Assembly: GCA_937902125.1 (NCBI GenBank)
Contig: CALDIB010000090.1
Span: 1 to 37,721 of the forward strand
Direction of reading: 5' to 3'
Length of the DNA stretch: 37,721 bases
Source of the DNA: an uncultured Treponema sp.
GTDB taxonomy: Bacteria; Spirochaetota; Spirochaetia; Treponematales; Treponemataceae
Position 1 is the first letter of the stretch. Each line of letters opens with the position of its first letter. Below are positions 15,801 to 23,900 of this stretch, piece by piece. The notes under the pieces are model-generated. The model saw only the letters and a program-made list of their open reading frames with translations, did not search any database and was not told where the DNA came from. Made by a program: the position numbers and the translations under genes.

Positions 15801-16880
15801 TTACATTTCCTCCTCTCGGCTCTTGCTGACTTTCACTTGAACAATTGAAACCACGGCAAGGATTATAAAGAATACAACCGCCTTGGCCTGTCCAAGCGCC
15901 CAATGGTTTCTTGTAATGGCCGTCTTGTAAATGTTCAAGGCTTGAAGTTCGGTTCCGTTAATCGCCTGGCCCATCACGATTTTTGAAGGGCCGCCGTTTG
16001 TCAAACTTAGGTTCAAGTCAAACTGCTTGAAAGAATTTACCAAAGTCAAGAAAATGCAAATTGTAAAGGCGTGGGCAATCATCGGAATGATAATCTTGAG
16101 CATTCGCTTCCAGCCCGTGGCGCCGTCAATGACAGAGGCTTCGATTACGCTGGTGGGAATTCCCTGCAAGGCGGTGACGTAAATCATCATAATGTATCCG
16201 GCGTATTGCCAGCCGCTTACTATAATCAAGGCCGCCATGGCGCCGGCGTTGCTGGTAAGCAGGGATTGGCTTTCTGCAAAACCCGCCGTGGCCGCGATTG
16301 AAGTGAACAAGTAGTTGAAGATGAACTGCCAAACATAGCCCAAAACAATTCCGCCGATTAAGTTTGGAATGAAGTAGCCGGCGCGATAAAGGTTCCGCCC
16401 TTTGATTTTTTGCGTCACCAAAAGGCTTAAGGCAAAGGCGACCACATTCACCACAATGACGTTTATAAAGGCGAACAAGAACGTCATCACAATTGAGTTT
16501 ATATAATCAGGCGCTTTAAAAAAATCCATGTAGTTTTTAAGGCCCACAAATTTCTTGACATAGCTTCCGTCCCAATCCGTAAAGGAATAAAAAACGCCCA
16601 TCACAAAGGGGATGACTATCGTCATCACAAATGGAATTAAAATCGGAAGCAAAAACAAAACGTTTATGACGCTCCTATGCTTGAGCGTGGGATAAAAGTA
16701 AAAGGCAAAGGCGATGAGCAAAAGTCCCGCGGAAAGAAAAAGGCCGCGAAAATACAAAATGCCTGAAATGTCTCTCGGGCGATAAGGCAGCGCCGTCACG
16801 CACAAAACAAGCGCGAAAACGGTCACCGCCGCGCCAACCGCCCAACTGATAAAAGACACCAATTTCTTTTTGTTGTCCAT
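15801..16880 (-). CDS. carbohydrate ABC transporter permease (MalF/CUT1 type)
   Basis: The 359-residue permease has two extra N-terminal membrane segments (about 8-30 and 45-66), as in MalF-like proteins, and then six core segments. The EAA-like loop IEASVIDGATGWKRMLKIIIPM is in the last third. Features typical of the family include SFTDWDG, VGLKNYMDFF and LTNGGPS. An AAGGAGAC Shine-Dalgarno precedes ATG 16880, and a CGGGC/GCCCG hairpin lies just upstream of it. It sits between the binding-protein gene and the second permease; expression relative to the binding protein is probably reduced by the terminator in the intercistronic gap. Confidence 0.93.
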   Translation of the reverse strand: MDNKKKLVSFISWAVGAAVTVFALVLCVTALPYRPRDISGILYFRGLFLSAGLLLIAFAFYFYPTLKHRSVINVLFLLPILIPFVMTIVIPFVMGVFYSFTDWDGSYVKKFVGLKNYMDFFKAPDYINSIVMTFLFAFINVIVVNVVAFALSLLVTQKIKGRNLYRAGYFIPNLIGGIVLGYVWQFIFNYLFTSIAATAGFAESQSLLTSNAGAMAALIIVSGWQYAGYIMMIYVTALQGIPTSVIEASVIDGATGWKRMLKIIIPMIAHAFTICIFLTLVNSFKQFDLNLSLTNGGPSKIVMGQAINGTELQALNIYKTAITRNHWALGQAKAVVFFIILAVVSIVQVKVSKSREEEM

Positions 16881-16921
16881 GAATGTCTCCTTACCGGGCG
16901 AAAGGCCCGAACAACTGATTT

Positions 16922-16958
16922 GAAAAAAAAGGCTGGCGCGGCTTTTGGTCGGCCAGCC
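16922..16958 (-). terminator. intercistronic terminator between binding protein and permeases
   Basis: On the minus strand GGCTGGC (16952-16958) pairs perfectly with GCCAGCC (16931-16937) and is followed by eight T. It lies inside the operon, 54 bases after the binding-protein stop, so partial termination would give more binding protein than permease, a common layout for such importers. Confidence 0.8.
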
Positions 16959-17012
16959 CGTCTTCGCCGCCGCGGGCTTTTTGGCTCGCGGGAATTATTT
17001 TCAAAGTTCCCT

Positions 17013-18278
17013 TTAGCGCTTTGAAGGAACGGTCGCGACAGCGTCCGTAACCATCTGGGCAAACTGCTTGGTCGTAATCTTTTTCTGGGCCAACAATTCG
17101 TAAATCGGGCCAAGAGTGTCCTGGCAGAATCCGTCGGGCATCTTGAACTGCTCCCAAGGATATGTCTTTCCGCGGCTTACATAGTCGGCGACAGAAGCTG
17201 AAAGCGGAGTTGAGGGCTTAAGAGTGTCTGAAGAATAGGGAGAGATGCAGCTCATCTTGTTGATGCGGGCGTCGCGTCCTTCGTCGCTCAAGGCAAAGGC
17301 GCTCAAGAATTTTTTGGCTTCGGCGACGTTTCCATGCTTGTAAACGGCCCACCAAGAAGGCGCTCCAACCTGGATTCCGTCAACAGTCTTTCCTTTGAGG
17401 AAGGCGTGGGGCGCGAAAGCCATTTTAAAGCTGGCGTTGGCCGCCGTGATTGAGGGGTCAACCCAGTTGCCCTGATGCAAGAAAACGGCCTTTTGGTCTG
17501 TAAAAGCCTGAAGCTGCTGGTCGTAGTTTCCTGTAAGAAGAATGTTCTGGTCGGAATAGTCCATCAAAAGCTTTACATAGTCGGCAAAGTCCGCCAAGCG
17601 GGCGGCGTCAACTTTTCCGTTCAAGGCGTCGTTCACAATATGCTGGTCTCCGTTGGAAAGTCCGGCGGAAAGGTAAACGCCAAAGTTGTGGGTTCCTGTA
17701 ACCCAAGTCATTCCGGCCGCGACTCCAGCCGTCAAAGAAACTACAGAGTCAATTCCAAGCGCGTCTTTTTGAGAATTGATTTTTTCAAAAGCGGCCTTGT
17801 ATCCTTCATAAGAAGTGAGGCTCGCGGGATCGACTCCGGCCTTGGCCAAAAGATCGGCGTTGTAAGCCAAGCCGTAGCCTTCGACCGCATAGGGGAATCC
17901 GTAAATGTGTCCGCCGTCAGTGTAAGCGGCGGCTGTGTCCTTTGACCAATCCTCGCCGTCAAGAACTTCCATATCGTTCTGCCAAACGGCAAAGTGGCCC
18001 GGGCCTTCAAAAACAAAAATGTCGGGCATATTGTCAGAGGCCTTGTAGCCCTTCAAAATTCCCTGATTGTCGGCGCCGCCGCCGGAAGATTCAATTTCAA
18101 CATGAACGCCGGTCTTGGCTTCGTAAGCCTTGGCGAAGTCCTTAAGCTGCGAGTCGATTTCAACCTTGATGTTGAAAACGCGAATCTCTTTTTTGCCCGA
18201 AGCGCCGCCTTTAGAGCAGCCGGCAAAAGAGAAAGCCAACAAAGCGGCGGAAAGGGCCGCGATTACAGTCTTTTTCAT
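17013..18278 (-). CDS. sugar ABC transporter substrate-binding lipoprotein (family 1)
   Basis: The 421-residue protein has a lipoprotein signal (lipobox FAGC, Cys21) and the family-1 extracellular solute-binding fold: EIRVFNIKVEID at the start of the mature part, DNMPDIFVFEGPGHF around 90-105, YGFPYAVEGYGLAYNADLL around 130-150, and late VGAPSWWAVYKHG. It is anchored outside the inner membrane and delivers a sugar to the two downstream permeases. AGGAGG lies 6 bases before ATG 18278. It is the first gene of the operon, with a consensus promoter and a leader of about 65 nt containing an imperfect CCGTCGG/CCGGCGG inverted repeat. Substrate identity cannot be read. Confidence 0.93.
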   Translation of the reverse strand: MKKTVIAALSAALLAFSFAGCSKGGASGKKEIRVFNIKVEIDSQLKDFAKAYEAKTGVHVEIESSGGGADNQGILKGYKASDNMPDIFVFEGPGHFAVWQNDMEVLDGEDWSKDTAAAYTDGGHIYGFPYAVEGYGLAYNADLLAKAGVDPASLTSYEGYKAAFEKINSQKDALGIDSVVSLTAGVAAGMTWVTGTHNFGVYLSAGLSNGDQHIVNDALNGKVDAARLADFADYVKLLMDYSDQNILLTGNYDQQLQAFTDQKAVFLHQGNWVDPSITAANASFKMAFAPHAFLKGKTVDGIQVGAPSWWAVYKHGNVAEAKKFLSAFALSDEGRDARINKMSCISPYSSDTLKPSTPLSASVADYVSRGKTYPWEQFKMPDGFCQDTLGPIYELLAQKKITTKQFAQMVTDAVATVPSKR

Positions 18279-18349
18279 ATATCCTCCTATGAAAAAACTT
18301 TTTGGAAATTTACCGTCGGAAAGTCACGTTGACCGGCGGCATGTTTAGA

Positions 18350-18378
18350 ATGATACAATAGTATTCCCGCCTTGTCAA
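18350..18378 (-). promoter_or_regulatory. ABC importer operon promoter
   Basis: On the minus strand TTGACA (18373-18378), a 17-base spacer and TATCAT (18350-18355) form a near-consensus sigma-70 promoter. An imperfect inverted repeat in the leader (about 18313-18340) may be a repressor site. Confidence 0.8.
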
Positions 18379-18596
18379 AATTTTTTTTTAAAAAATTTGG
18401 CGTTTTTCATACTATTATTATATTTTTAGCGTATTTTGAACAAATTTTGCCCATTTTTTTTGATTTTTTTTTGATTTTTCTGAAAAGTTGAACAAAAGTC
18501 GCAAAAAAAATGAACGAATCCTGACACAGAGCGCCACAAGGGAGGGGGGCGTTCATTTTCCAGAAGAAGCCTTTGGCCCTGGCTTTTTAGAGATTT
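18379..18596. other. AT-rich gap with T-tracts, no gene seen
   Basis: This is the larger part of a 318-base space between the ABC operon start and the MBL gene end. It consists mostly of A/T runs, including several T6-T10 tracts upstream of the ABC promoter that could act as UP element or curved DNA. Only the last 70 bases are GC-richer. No open frame of coding quality, tRNA or strong hairpin was found. Confidence 0.6.
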
Positions 18597-19331
18597 TTAC
18601 AAATTGGCCAAAAGCTCAAAGCCGTCCGCGCCGTGGCCAGGGTAAACCAAAATGTCGGAGGGAAGGCTTTCAAAAATCTTTGAAAGGCTTTCCTGCATTT
18701 GGGCCTCGCTTCCGCCGGGCAAATCCGTGCGGCCATAAGATTGGAAAAAAATTGTGTCGCCGGAAATCAAGGCCTTTTCGCTTTCGTTGTAAAAGCAAGA
18801 GGAGCCTTCCGTATGGCCGGGGGTGTGAATGACCCGCCAGTGGCTCAAGGCGTTGGCCACGGCCTCAAGGTCTGGAACCTCGTCGCCGGTAAAGGCCGAA
18901 ATTATGTCTTCGGTCTTAAAAACGCCGTCCAAAAGGTCTCCGTCCTTGAACAAAAAATCGGCCTTGGGCAAATCCAAAAGCTCCTTTAAAAGCCCTTCCT
19001 CTTGGTCCAAGGACATGGCCTCAAGGCTTTTTCTGTGAACGTTTTGGGAGCCGGGACCCAAATAATTTTGGTCGGCTTGATGAATGGCTATGGGAATTTT
19101 GGGAAAGGCGGCCCTCAAAGCCTTGAGGCCGCAAACATGGTCAAAATGTCCGTGGGTCAAAAGAACGCCCACAGGCACGCAGTCATGGTCGTCAAGCGCC
19201 TCAAGCAAGGCCTTTTCGTCGCCTGAAAATTCGCAGGCGGCGGGGTCCACCAACAAAACGGCTCGCCCCGCCAAGGGCAAAATAAATGAGTTTACGTCTA
19301 ATGGGCCAGTTCTGGCTCGATGAATGTCCAT
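18597..19331 (-). CDS. metallo-beta-lactamase-fold hydrolase, glyoxalase II-like
   Basis: The 244-residue protein carries the metal-site series of the family: THGHFDH (59-65), PGH (171-173), SGD (190-192) and PGHG (231-234). These bind two metal ions and predict hydrolysis of a thioester or similar bond; glyoxalase II-like enzymes in bacteria are often annotated this way without known substrate. A segment of about 30 residues between 125 and 160 looks like an insertion compared with the shortest members. No signal peptide, so cytosolic. It follows the RNA-binding gene by 17 bases on the same strand and is probably cotranscribed with it. Confidence 0.9.
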   Translation of the reverse strand: MDIHRARTGPLDVNSFILPLAGRAVLLVDPAACEFSGDEKALLEALDDHDCVPVGVLLTHGHFDHVCGLKALRAAFPKIPIAIHQADQNYLGPGSQNVHRKSLEAMSLDQEEGLLKELLDLPKADFLFKDGDLLDGVFKTEDIISAFTGDEVPDLEAVANALSHWRVIHTPGHTEGSSCFYNESEKALISGDTIFFQSYGRTDLPGGSEAQMQESLSKIFESLPSDILVYPGHGADGFELLANL

Positions 19332-19348
19332 TTATTCAGCCTGAGTCC

Positions 19349-20071
19349 TTATACAAGGGGAGCGCCAAAGCCCTGGTTTTCAGAGGCTTTTTCGGCGGCG
19401 GCGTAAGCGGCCGCGTCCTCCCGCTCCTCTTCTGAAATTTCCTGTCCGCCAGAAATGGACGAAGCCTCGGCTTCGTCCTCCTTTTGGCGGGAATAGCTTA
19501 CGGAAAGCTTTCGGCCGCGATAGTCGTAGCCGTTAAGGGCGTTGATGGCCTTGTCCGCGTCTTCTGTAAAAAGCTGGACAAAAGAATAGTTGGCCAAAAC
19601 GCGAATGTCGCCGATGCGCTCGCGGTCAAGGCCGGCCACGCTGATTAAAAGGCCCACCAAGTCACGGGGGAACACTCGGCGGTTGCGGCCGATTCCCACA
19701 AAGATTGTAGTGGCCAAGGACGGGTCAATTTCAACGCGGGGATGGGGCTCGCGGCGGGCTTCGCCGTCGGACGAGTCGGCCTTAAAATCCCTGCGGCTTT
19801 CGTCGCGGCGGGAATGGAAATTTTCCTTTGAAAAATTTTCGCCGTTGTTTCTGGGAACAAAGGGGCGGCGGGCGTTGCCAGTGGCCACTTTAAGCAAATA
19901 GGCCGAAAGGTAGCCCCGCAAAGTGAAGGGAACGTTCTTCTTAAAAACCTTTTTAAGTTGAATCAAAACGTCAACGTCTTCTTGTGTCTTTACCTGCTGA
20001 ACGGAAGCCTTCAAAAAGTCGGCGATTCGCTCGTAATCAATCTCTGTGTCTTTTCTGTTATTGTAACGCAT
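19349..20071 (-). CDS. stand-alone DbpA-type RNA-binding domain protein
   Basis: The 240-residue protein has three parts: an N-terminal helical region (1-65), a basic low-complexity linker rich in R, N, S and E (66-118), and a DbpA/CsdA-like RNA-binding domain (about 119-195: TTIFVGIGRNRRVFPRDLVG ... NYSFVQLF ... GRKLSVSYSR). An acidic/alanine-rich tail follows. In DbpA this domain recognises hairpin 92 of 23S rRNA, but it is normally fused to a DEAD-box helicase, which is absent here. A role in ribosome assembly or as an adaptor for a separate helicase is inferred. TTAGGAG, which includes the previous stop, precedes ATG 20071. Confidence 0.8.
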   Translation of the reverse strand: MRYNNRKDTEIDYERIADFLKASVQQVKTQEDVDVLIQLKKVFKKNVPFTLRGYLSAYLLKVATGNARRPFVPRNNGENFSKENFHSRRDESRRDFKADSSDGEARREPHPRVEIDPSLATTIFVGIGRNRRVFPRDLVGLLISVAGLDRERIGDIRVLANYSFVQLFTEDADKAINALNGYDYRGRKLSVSYSRQKEDEAEASSISGGQEISEEEREDAAAYAAAEKASENQGFGAPLV

Positions 20072-20072
20072 T

Positions 20073-20975
20073 TTAAACTCCTAACAAATCCGCGATCCAG
20101 GTTGAACCGATTTTCTTAAAACCTGAACGGTTCAGCATTCCCTGCATCAAGTCCGGAATAAAAGTGTTCGCAATTATAACCCATTGCGCGCCGGAAGCCT
20201 TTAATGAATCAAGGGCTTTTTCAAAAAGCTCCCTCGCTATGCCTAAGCCCCGGCATTTTTTTTCAACAAACAAGCCCGAAATCAAAACTGTCGAGCTTGA
20301 ATCTTTAGGACAAGGCGACCAAAGAACGCAGCCTGCGGTTTCTTCGCCAAAGGTCTTGCACACAAAGCCTTTTTGCGCTTGGGCGTTGTATTCAAACTGT
20401 CCCAGCCACAAGTCGCCAATCGCTTGGGAAACGTCGTCCGAAAAGTCAGATCCAATTTCTTGGACGGCCTGTTTCAAAAGTTCCTGCGCGCTCTGCCTGT
20501 CCTTGCTAAAATCGTATTCGCAAAAAGTAAAGTCGTCAAGAAGCAAATTTTCTGTTTCTTCCGGTTCGGAATCCAATTTTTCCAAGCCCCATGACTCTCT
20601 GAGCGAATTGTACCAACCGTTGACATAATTCAAAAGGGCGCGGCTTTTAAAAAAATGCCACCTGCGCTCAATCAACGGATAGCGCTTTAAAACATCTTTA
20701 AATCCTCTAAAAACCCCCTTTCCGGAATGCAAGGCCTCCTGCAAGTCTGTGTAAGCCAAAGGAGAATGCAAGCCGTTGACAAATTCTTCCATCAACGAAA
20801 AGCCGTCGGCGGAATCCCAAGGCGGCAGTTCGTAGTAACGGCCTTCGTCCGGACAAACGCCGCCCCCTTCTTCCACAAGGACGGAATTTTGGGCGTCAAC
20901 CAAAAAGCGCTTGTCTTGATTTTCAAGAGCCTTTGAAATGGATTCGCCCAAAGCGTCGGTCAGTTCAAAAACCAT
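20073..20975 (-). CDS. UPF0158-like domain fused to a GNAT acetyltransferase
   Basis: Residues 1-125 match the UPF0158 pattern: a short helical start, then YYELPPWDSADGFSLMEEFV (48-67), and GVFRGFKDVLKRYPLIERRW (87-106) followed by an aromatic helix. Residues 150-300 form a GNAT domain with the acetyl-CoA loop CRGLGIAREL (241-250), preceded by a strand (VLISGLFV) and followed by NRSGFKKIG. It should transfer an acetyl group to an unknown amine. A TATAAT lies 8 bases before ATG 20975 inside the end of clpP, with no Shine-Dalgarno, so an independent leaderless transcript is predicted. It is in line with clpP and the DbpA-like gene. Confidence 0.82.
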   Translation of the reverse strand: MVFELTDALGESISKALENQDKRFLVDAQNSVLVEEGGGVCPDEGRYYELPPWDSADGFSLMEEFVNGLHSPLAYTDLQEALHSGKGVFRGFKDVLKRYPLIERRWHFFKSRALLNYVNGWYNSLRESWGLEKLDSEPEETENLLLDDFTFCEYDFSKDRQSAQELLKQAVQEIGSDFSDDVSQAIGDLWLGQFEYNAQAQKGFVCKTFGEETAGCVLWSPCPKDSSSTVLISGLFVEKKCRGLGIARELFEKALDSLKASGAQWVIIANTFIPDLMQGMLNRSGFKKIGSTWIADLLGV

Positions 20976-20983
20976 ATTTTAAG

Positions 20984-21012
20984 ATTATACTATTTAATTT
21001 TTCTTCCTGCAA
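20984..21012 (-). promoter_or_regulatory. leaderless promoter of the GNAT fusion
   Basis: On the minus strand TTGCAG (21007-21012), 17 bases and TATAAT (20984-20989) end 8 bases before the ATG. Most of it lies in the last codons of clpP. Confidence 0.6.
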
Positions 21013-21595
21013 GTTCTTTGCGGGAAGAAATTATTTTGCTGACCAAGCCGTATTCCAAGGCCTCCTCCGCGGAAAGCCAATGGTCCCGCTCGGTGTCCTT
21101 CTTGACTTGCTTTTCGTCCTTGCCGGTTTGCTCGGCGATGATTTTGTTCAGCAAGGCCCTGGTCTTGGCCATTTCTTCGGCTTGAATCTGCAAGTCCGTG
21201 GCCACTCCCCGCATTTCGGCAAGGGGCTGGTGAATCAAGTAAGAGCTGTGGGGCAAGGCAAAGCGCCGCTCTTTTGGAACGGCCAAAAGTATGAGCGCGG
21301 CGGCGGAGGCAATCAAGCCGTTTCCTATCAAAATCACAGGCGCGTCCACAAAGCGAATCATGTCAAAAATGGCAAAGCCCGCGCTCACGTCGCCTCCCGG
21401 GGAGTCGATGTAAATGTATATGGGCTTTGAGCCGTCGGCTTCCAAAAGCAAAAGCTGCTTGTTCACGGCTTGGGCCAAATCTTTGTTGATTTCGCCTGAA
21501 AGCAAAATTTGCCGGGTTTTCAAGAATTTTTCGGCCAAGGCGTCCGGCTTTGGAGCGGCCTTTTTCTTTTCGTCTTCATCATCGTTAAAAATCAT
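20990..21595 (-). CDS. clpP: ATP-dependent Clp protease proteolytic subunit
   Basis: ClpP forms the proteolytic chamber that degrades proteins fed by ClpA/C/X. The 201-residue protein keeps the catalytic triad Ser97 (IASAAAL), His122 (LIHQP) and Asp171 (ERDHWLSAEEA), and SPGGDVSAG at 65-73. The neighbourhood of the serine (IASAAA instead of the usual AASMGA) and the acidic-basic N-terminus (DDEDEKKK) place it among divergent ClpP paralogues; treponemes carry two clpP genes. The start is ATG 21595 with GGAG 7 bases upstream; the earlier TTG at 21607 overlaps that Shine-Dalgarno. No clpX is adjacent. Confidence 0.92.
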   Translation of the reverse strand: MIFNDDEDEKKKAAPKPDALAEKFLKTRQILLSGEINKDLAQAVNKQLLLLEADGSKPIYIYIDSPGGDVSAGFAIFDMIRFVDAPVILIGNGLIASAAALILLAVPKERRFALPHSSYLIHQPLAEMRGVATDLQIQAEEMAKTRALLNKIIAEQTGKDEKQVKKDTERDHWLSAEEALEYGLVSKIISSRKELAGRKIK

Positions 21596-21620
21596 CGTTT
21601 TCTCCAATAATCATAAGGGA

Positions 21621-21743
21621 ACCTCTAAAAAGTTCAGCTTTTTAGAGGTAACTCTGAAAATGCGATGTTTTAACTCTTGTTATTTTCAAGAGTTAAAACT
21701 CGTCGGGTTCTCTAAAAAATCGCTGAAGGCGAATTTTTAGAGA
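21621..21743. repeat. three tandem hairpins between clpP and ftsH
   Basis: Hairpin 1 is a perfect 11-bp stem, ACCTCTAAAAA/TTTTTAGAGGT (21621-21649). Hairpin 2 is a perfect 13-bp stem, GTTTTAACTCTTG/CAAGAGTTAAAAC (21667-21699). Hairpin 3 is a 15-position stem with one mismatch (21709-21723 with 21729-21743) that reuses the CTCTAAAAA motif of hairpin 1. They fill most of the divergent intergenic space. Hairpin 1 shares its outer bases with the element upstream of glnN. Confidence 0.85.
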
Positions 21744-21864
21744 TACTCATAATATAGTAAAAATTCCCGCAAGTGTAAAGCAAAAAAACGCCCGCTCCAA
21801 ACAAAGAGCGACTTATGGCAAAAAAGCGGCGGACTTCCCCCTATTCATTTTCGCTTATTTTTGC

Positions 21865-21870
21865 TATATT
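21865..21870 (+). promoter_or_regulatory. ftsH extended -10 element, leaderless arrangement
   Basis: TGC directly before TATATT (21865-21870) makes an extended -10 box; a -35 box is weak. The ATG follows 8 bases later, as in carD. Confidence 0.5.
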
Positions 21871-21878
21871 ATAAAGAT

Positions 21879-23900
21879 ATGAGCGAACAAAACGAAGACA
21901 AGAAAAAAAATAAAAAAGAAGAAGACCAGTTTGATTTTTTCAAGCTCTCGGCTGATGACGACGAAAAAAAAGACTCTTCGGGAGGAAGGCCCCGATTTCC
22001 ATTTTGGCTGATAATCGTCACGGCCGTTTTGGTTTTGGGCTTTATAAACATTTTTTCATCAACCGCCAATGAAAAAACCATTGACTTTTCGGAATTCCGC
22101 AAGCTTGTTCAAGACGGAAGCATCAAAGAAGTGGAGTTGAGCGACAGCTACTTTTACGGATACACTTCAATTCAAAGCGAGCGAAAAGAGGCTGACAAGC
22201 CGCCCCTGCCCTTCTTCATGCAAAACGGAAGAACCCCCGACTATAAAACTGTTGGAATTTTGTTCGACGACTTTGTAAAGCTTCTTAACGAAAAAAATGT
22301 CAAATACAAAATCATCCGCCAGCAAAACAACTACCTTGTTTCAGTCTTGCTCCAAATGATAATTCCCTTCGCGCTCTTTGCAATTATCTATGTCTTTGTC
22401 CTAAAAAAAATGGGCGGCATAGGCGGCGGCATGGGAAGCCTTTTTGGTTCCGGCGGAGGCCGCAACAAGGCCGTTGACGAAGGCAAAGTCAAGACCCGTT
22501 TTTCCGACGTTGCCGGAGTTGACGAAGCAAAAGAAGAGTTGGTGGAAGTTGTTGACTTTCTTAAGTCTCCCAAAAAATACACCGACATCGGCGGAAAAAT
22601 TCCAAAAGGCGTTTTGCTTGTAGGCCCGCCTGGAACAGGAAAAACCTTGCTGGCCCGCGCCGTGGCTGGAGAGGCCGGCGTTCCCTTCTTTAGAATTTCA
22701 GGTTCCGACTTTGTTGAAATGTTTGTCGGCGTTGGAGCCAGCCGCGTCCGCGACTTGTTCAAGACCGCGCGGGAAAAGGCTCCCTGCATCATTTTCATCG
22801 ACGAGCTTGACGCCATCGGAAAAAGCCGCGTAAACAATCTTGGCGGAAACGACGAGCGGGAGCAAACCTTAAACCAACTGCTTGTTGAAATGGACGGCTT
22901 TGACAACGAAAAGGGCTTGATTGTTTTGGGCGCCACAAACCGCGCGGACATTCTTGACCCGGCGCTTCTTCGACCCGGCCGCTTTGACCGCCAGGTTCCT
23001 GTGGAGCGCCCTGACGTAAAAGGCCGCGAAGAAATCCTTAAAATTCACGCAAAAAATGTCAAGCTTTCGGACGACGTTGACTTTAGCTCCCTCGCGCACG
23101 GAACAATTGGATTTGCCGGAGCGGACCTTGCCAATGTAGTCAACGAGGCGGCGCTTCTTGCGGTCCGAAGCGGTCGTAAAAAAGTTTCCATGGCGGACTT
23201 TAACGACGCGATTGACAAAGTGAGCATAGGCCTTAAAAAGAAAAATTACCAAAAGAACGAAAAGGAAAGGCGCTTGGTCGCGTTCCACGAAACAGGACAC
23301 GCTCTTATGGGAGCCTTCACCCCCGACTATCCTCAGGTAAACAAAATAACAATTGTTCCCCGCTCCCACGGAGTCGGAGGATACACCCAGTATCGCGAGC
23401 ACGAGGAAGTGAACTTTCAGACTTACCGCGACATGATCAACGAAGTTGACACCCTTTTGGGAGGCCGCGCCGCGGAAGAAGTCATGCTGGGAGAAATTTC
23501 AACCGGCGCCTCAAACGACATCGCCCGCGCCACAGACATCGTAAAGAGAATGATTGTTGACTACGGCATGAGCGGCAAATTTAAAAACATGACTCTTGGA
23601 AAGGGGGTGCTTGGAAACCGAGGCGGCGAGCCTTCCATAGTGCGGGAGTTCAGCGAGCAAACGCAAAATTTCATCGACGAGGAAATCGCGCGCGTTGTGA
23701 ACGAGCGATACAACCACGCGCTGAAAGTCTTGAAAAGCCACAAGGATTTGCTTGACTGCATCGCAAAGCGGCTTTTGGAAATAGAAACAATGGAAGGAAA
23801 AGAATTCCAAGAAATCATTGAAGCCCAAAAGCATTGCAAGGACTTGCAAAGCAAAGCAAAAAAAGCGGCCTCAAAGTCCCAAGCAAAAAGCAAAGCCTAG
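21879..23900 (+). CDS. ftsH: ATP-dependent zinc metalloprotease FtsH
   Basis: FtsH is a membrane AAA+ protease that degrades membrane and regulatory proteins. The 673-residue protein has two membrane helices (about 41-60 and 157-175) around a periplasmic domain, a glycine-rich linker, Walker A GPPGTGKT (249-256), Walker B IIFIDELDA (304-312), the second-region arginines near RPGRFDRQ (365-372) and the zinc site HETGH (470-474), with the later acidic ligand in STGASNDIARAT. The N-terminus is unusually charged (D/E/K-rich, 1-38). The start is ATG 21879; an upstream TTG at 21861 lies in the promoter. Its stop overlaps the stop of the convergent gene (CTAG). Confidence 0.97.
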   Translation: MSEQNEDKKKNKKEEDQFDFFKLSADDDEKKDSSGGRPRFPFWLIIVTAVLVLGFINIFSSTANEKTIDFSEFRKLVQDGSIKEVELSDSYFYGYTSIQSERKEADKPPLPFFMQNGRTPDYKTVGILFDDFVKLLNEKNVKYKIIRQQNNYLVSVLLQMIIPFALFAIIYVFVLKKMGGIGGGMGSLFGSGGGRNKAVDEGKVKTRFSDVAGVDEAKEELVEVVDFLKSPKKYTDIGGKIPKGVLLVGPPGTGKTLLARAVAGEAGVPFFRISGSDFVEMFVGVGASRVRDLFKTAREKAPCIIFIDELDAIGKSRVNNLGGNDEREQTLNQLLVEMDGFDNEKGLIVLGATNRADILDPALLRPGRFDRQVPVERPDVKGREEILKIHAKNVKLSDDVDFSSLAHGTIGFAGADLANVVNEAALLAVRSGRKKVSMADFNDAIDKVSIGLKKKNYQKNEKERRLVAFHETGHALMGAFTPDYPQVNKITIVPRSHGVGGYTQYREHEEVNFQTYRDMINEVDTLLGGRAAEEVMLGEISTGASNDIARATDIVKRMIVDYGMSGKFKNMTLGKGVLGNRGGEPSIVREFSEQTQNFIDEEIARVVNERYNHALKVLKSHKDLLDCIAKRLLEIETMEGKEFQEIIEAQKHCKDLQSKAKKAASKSQAKSKA

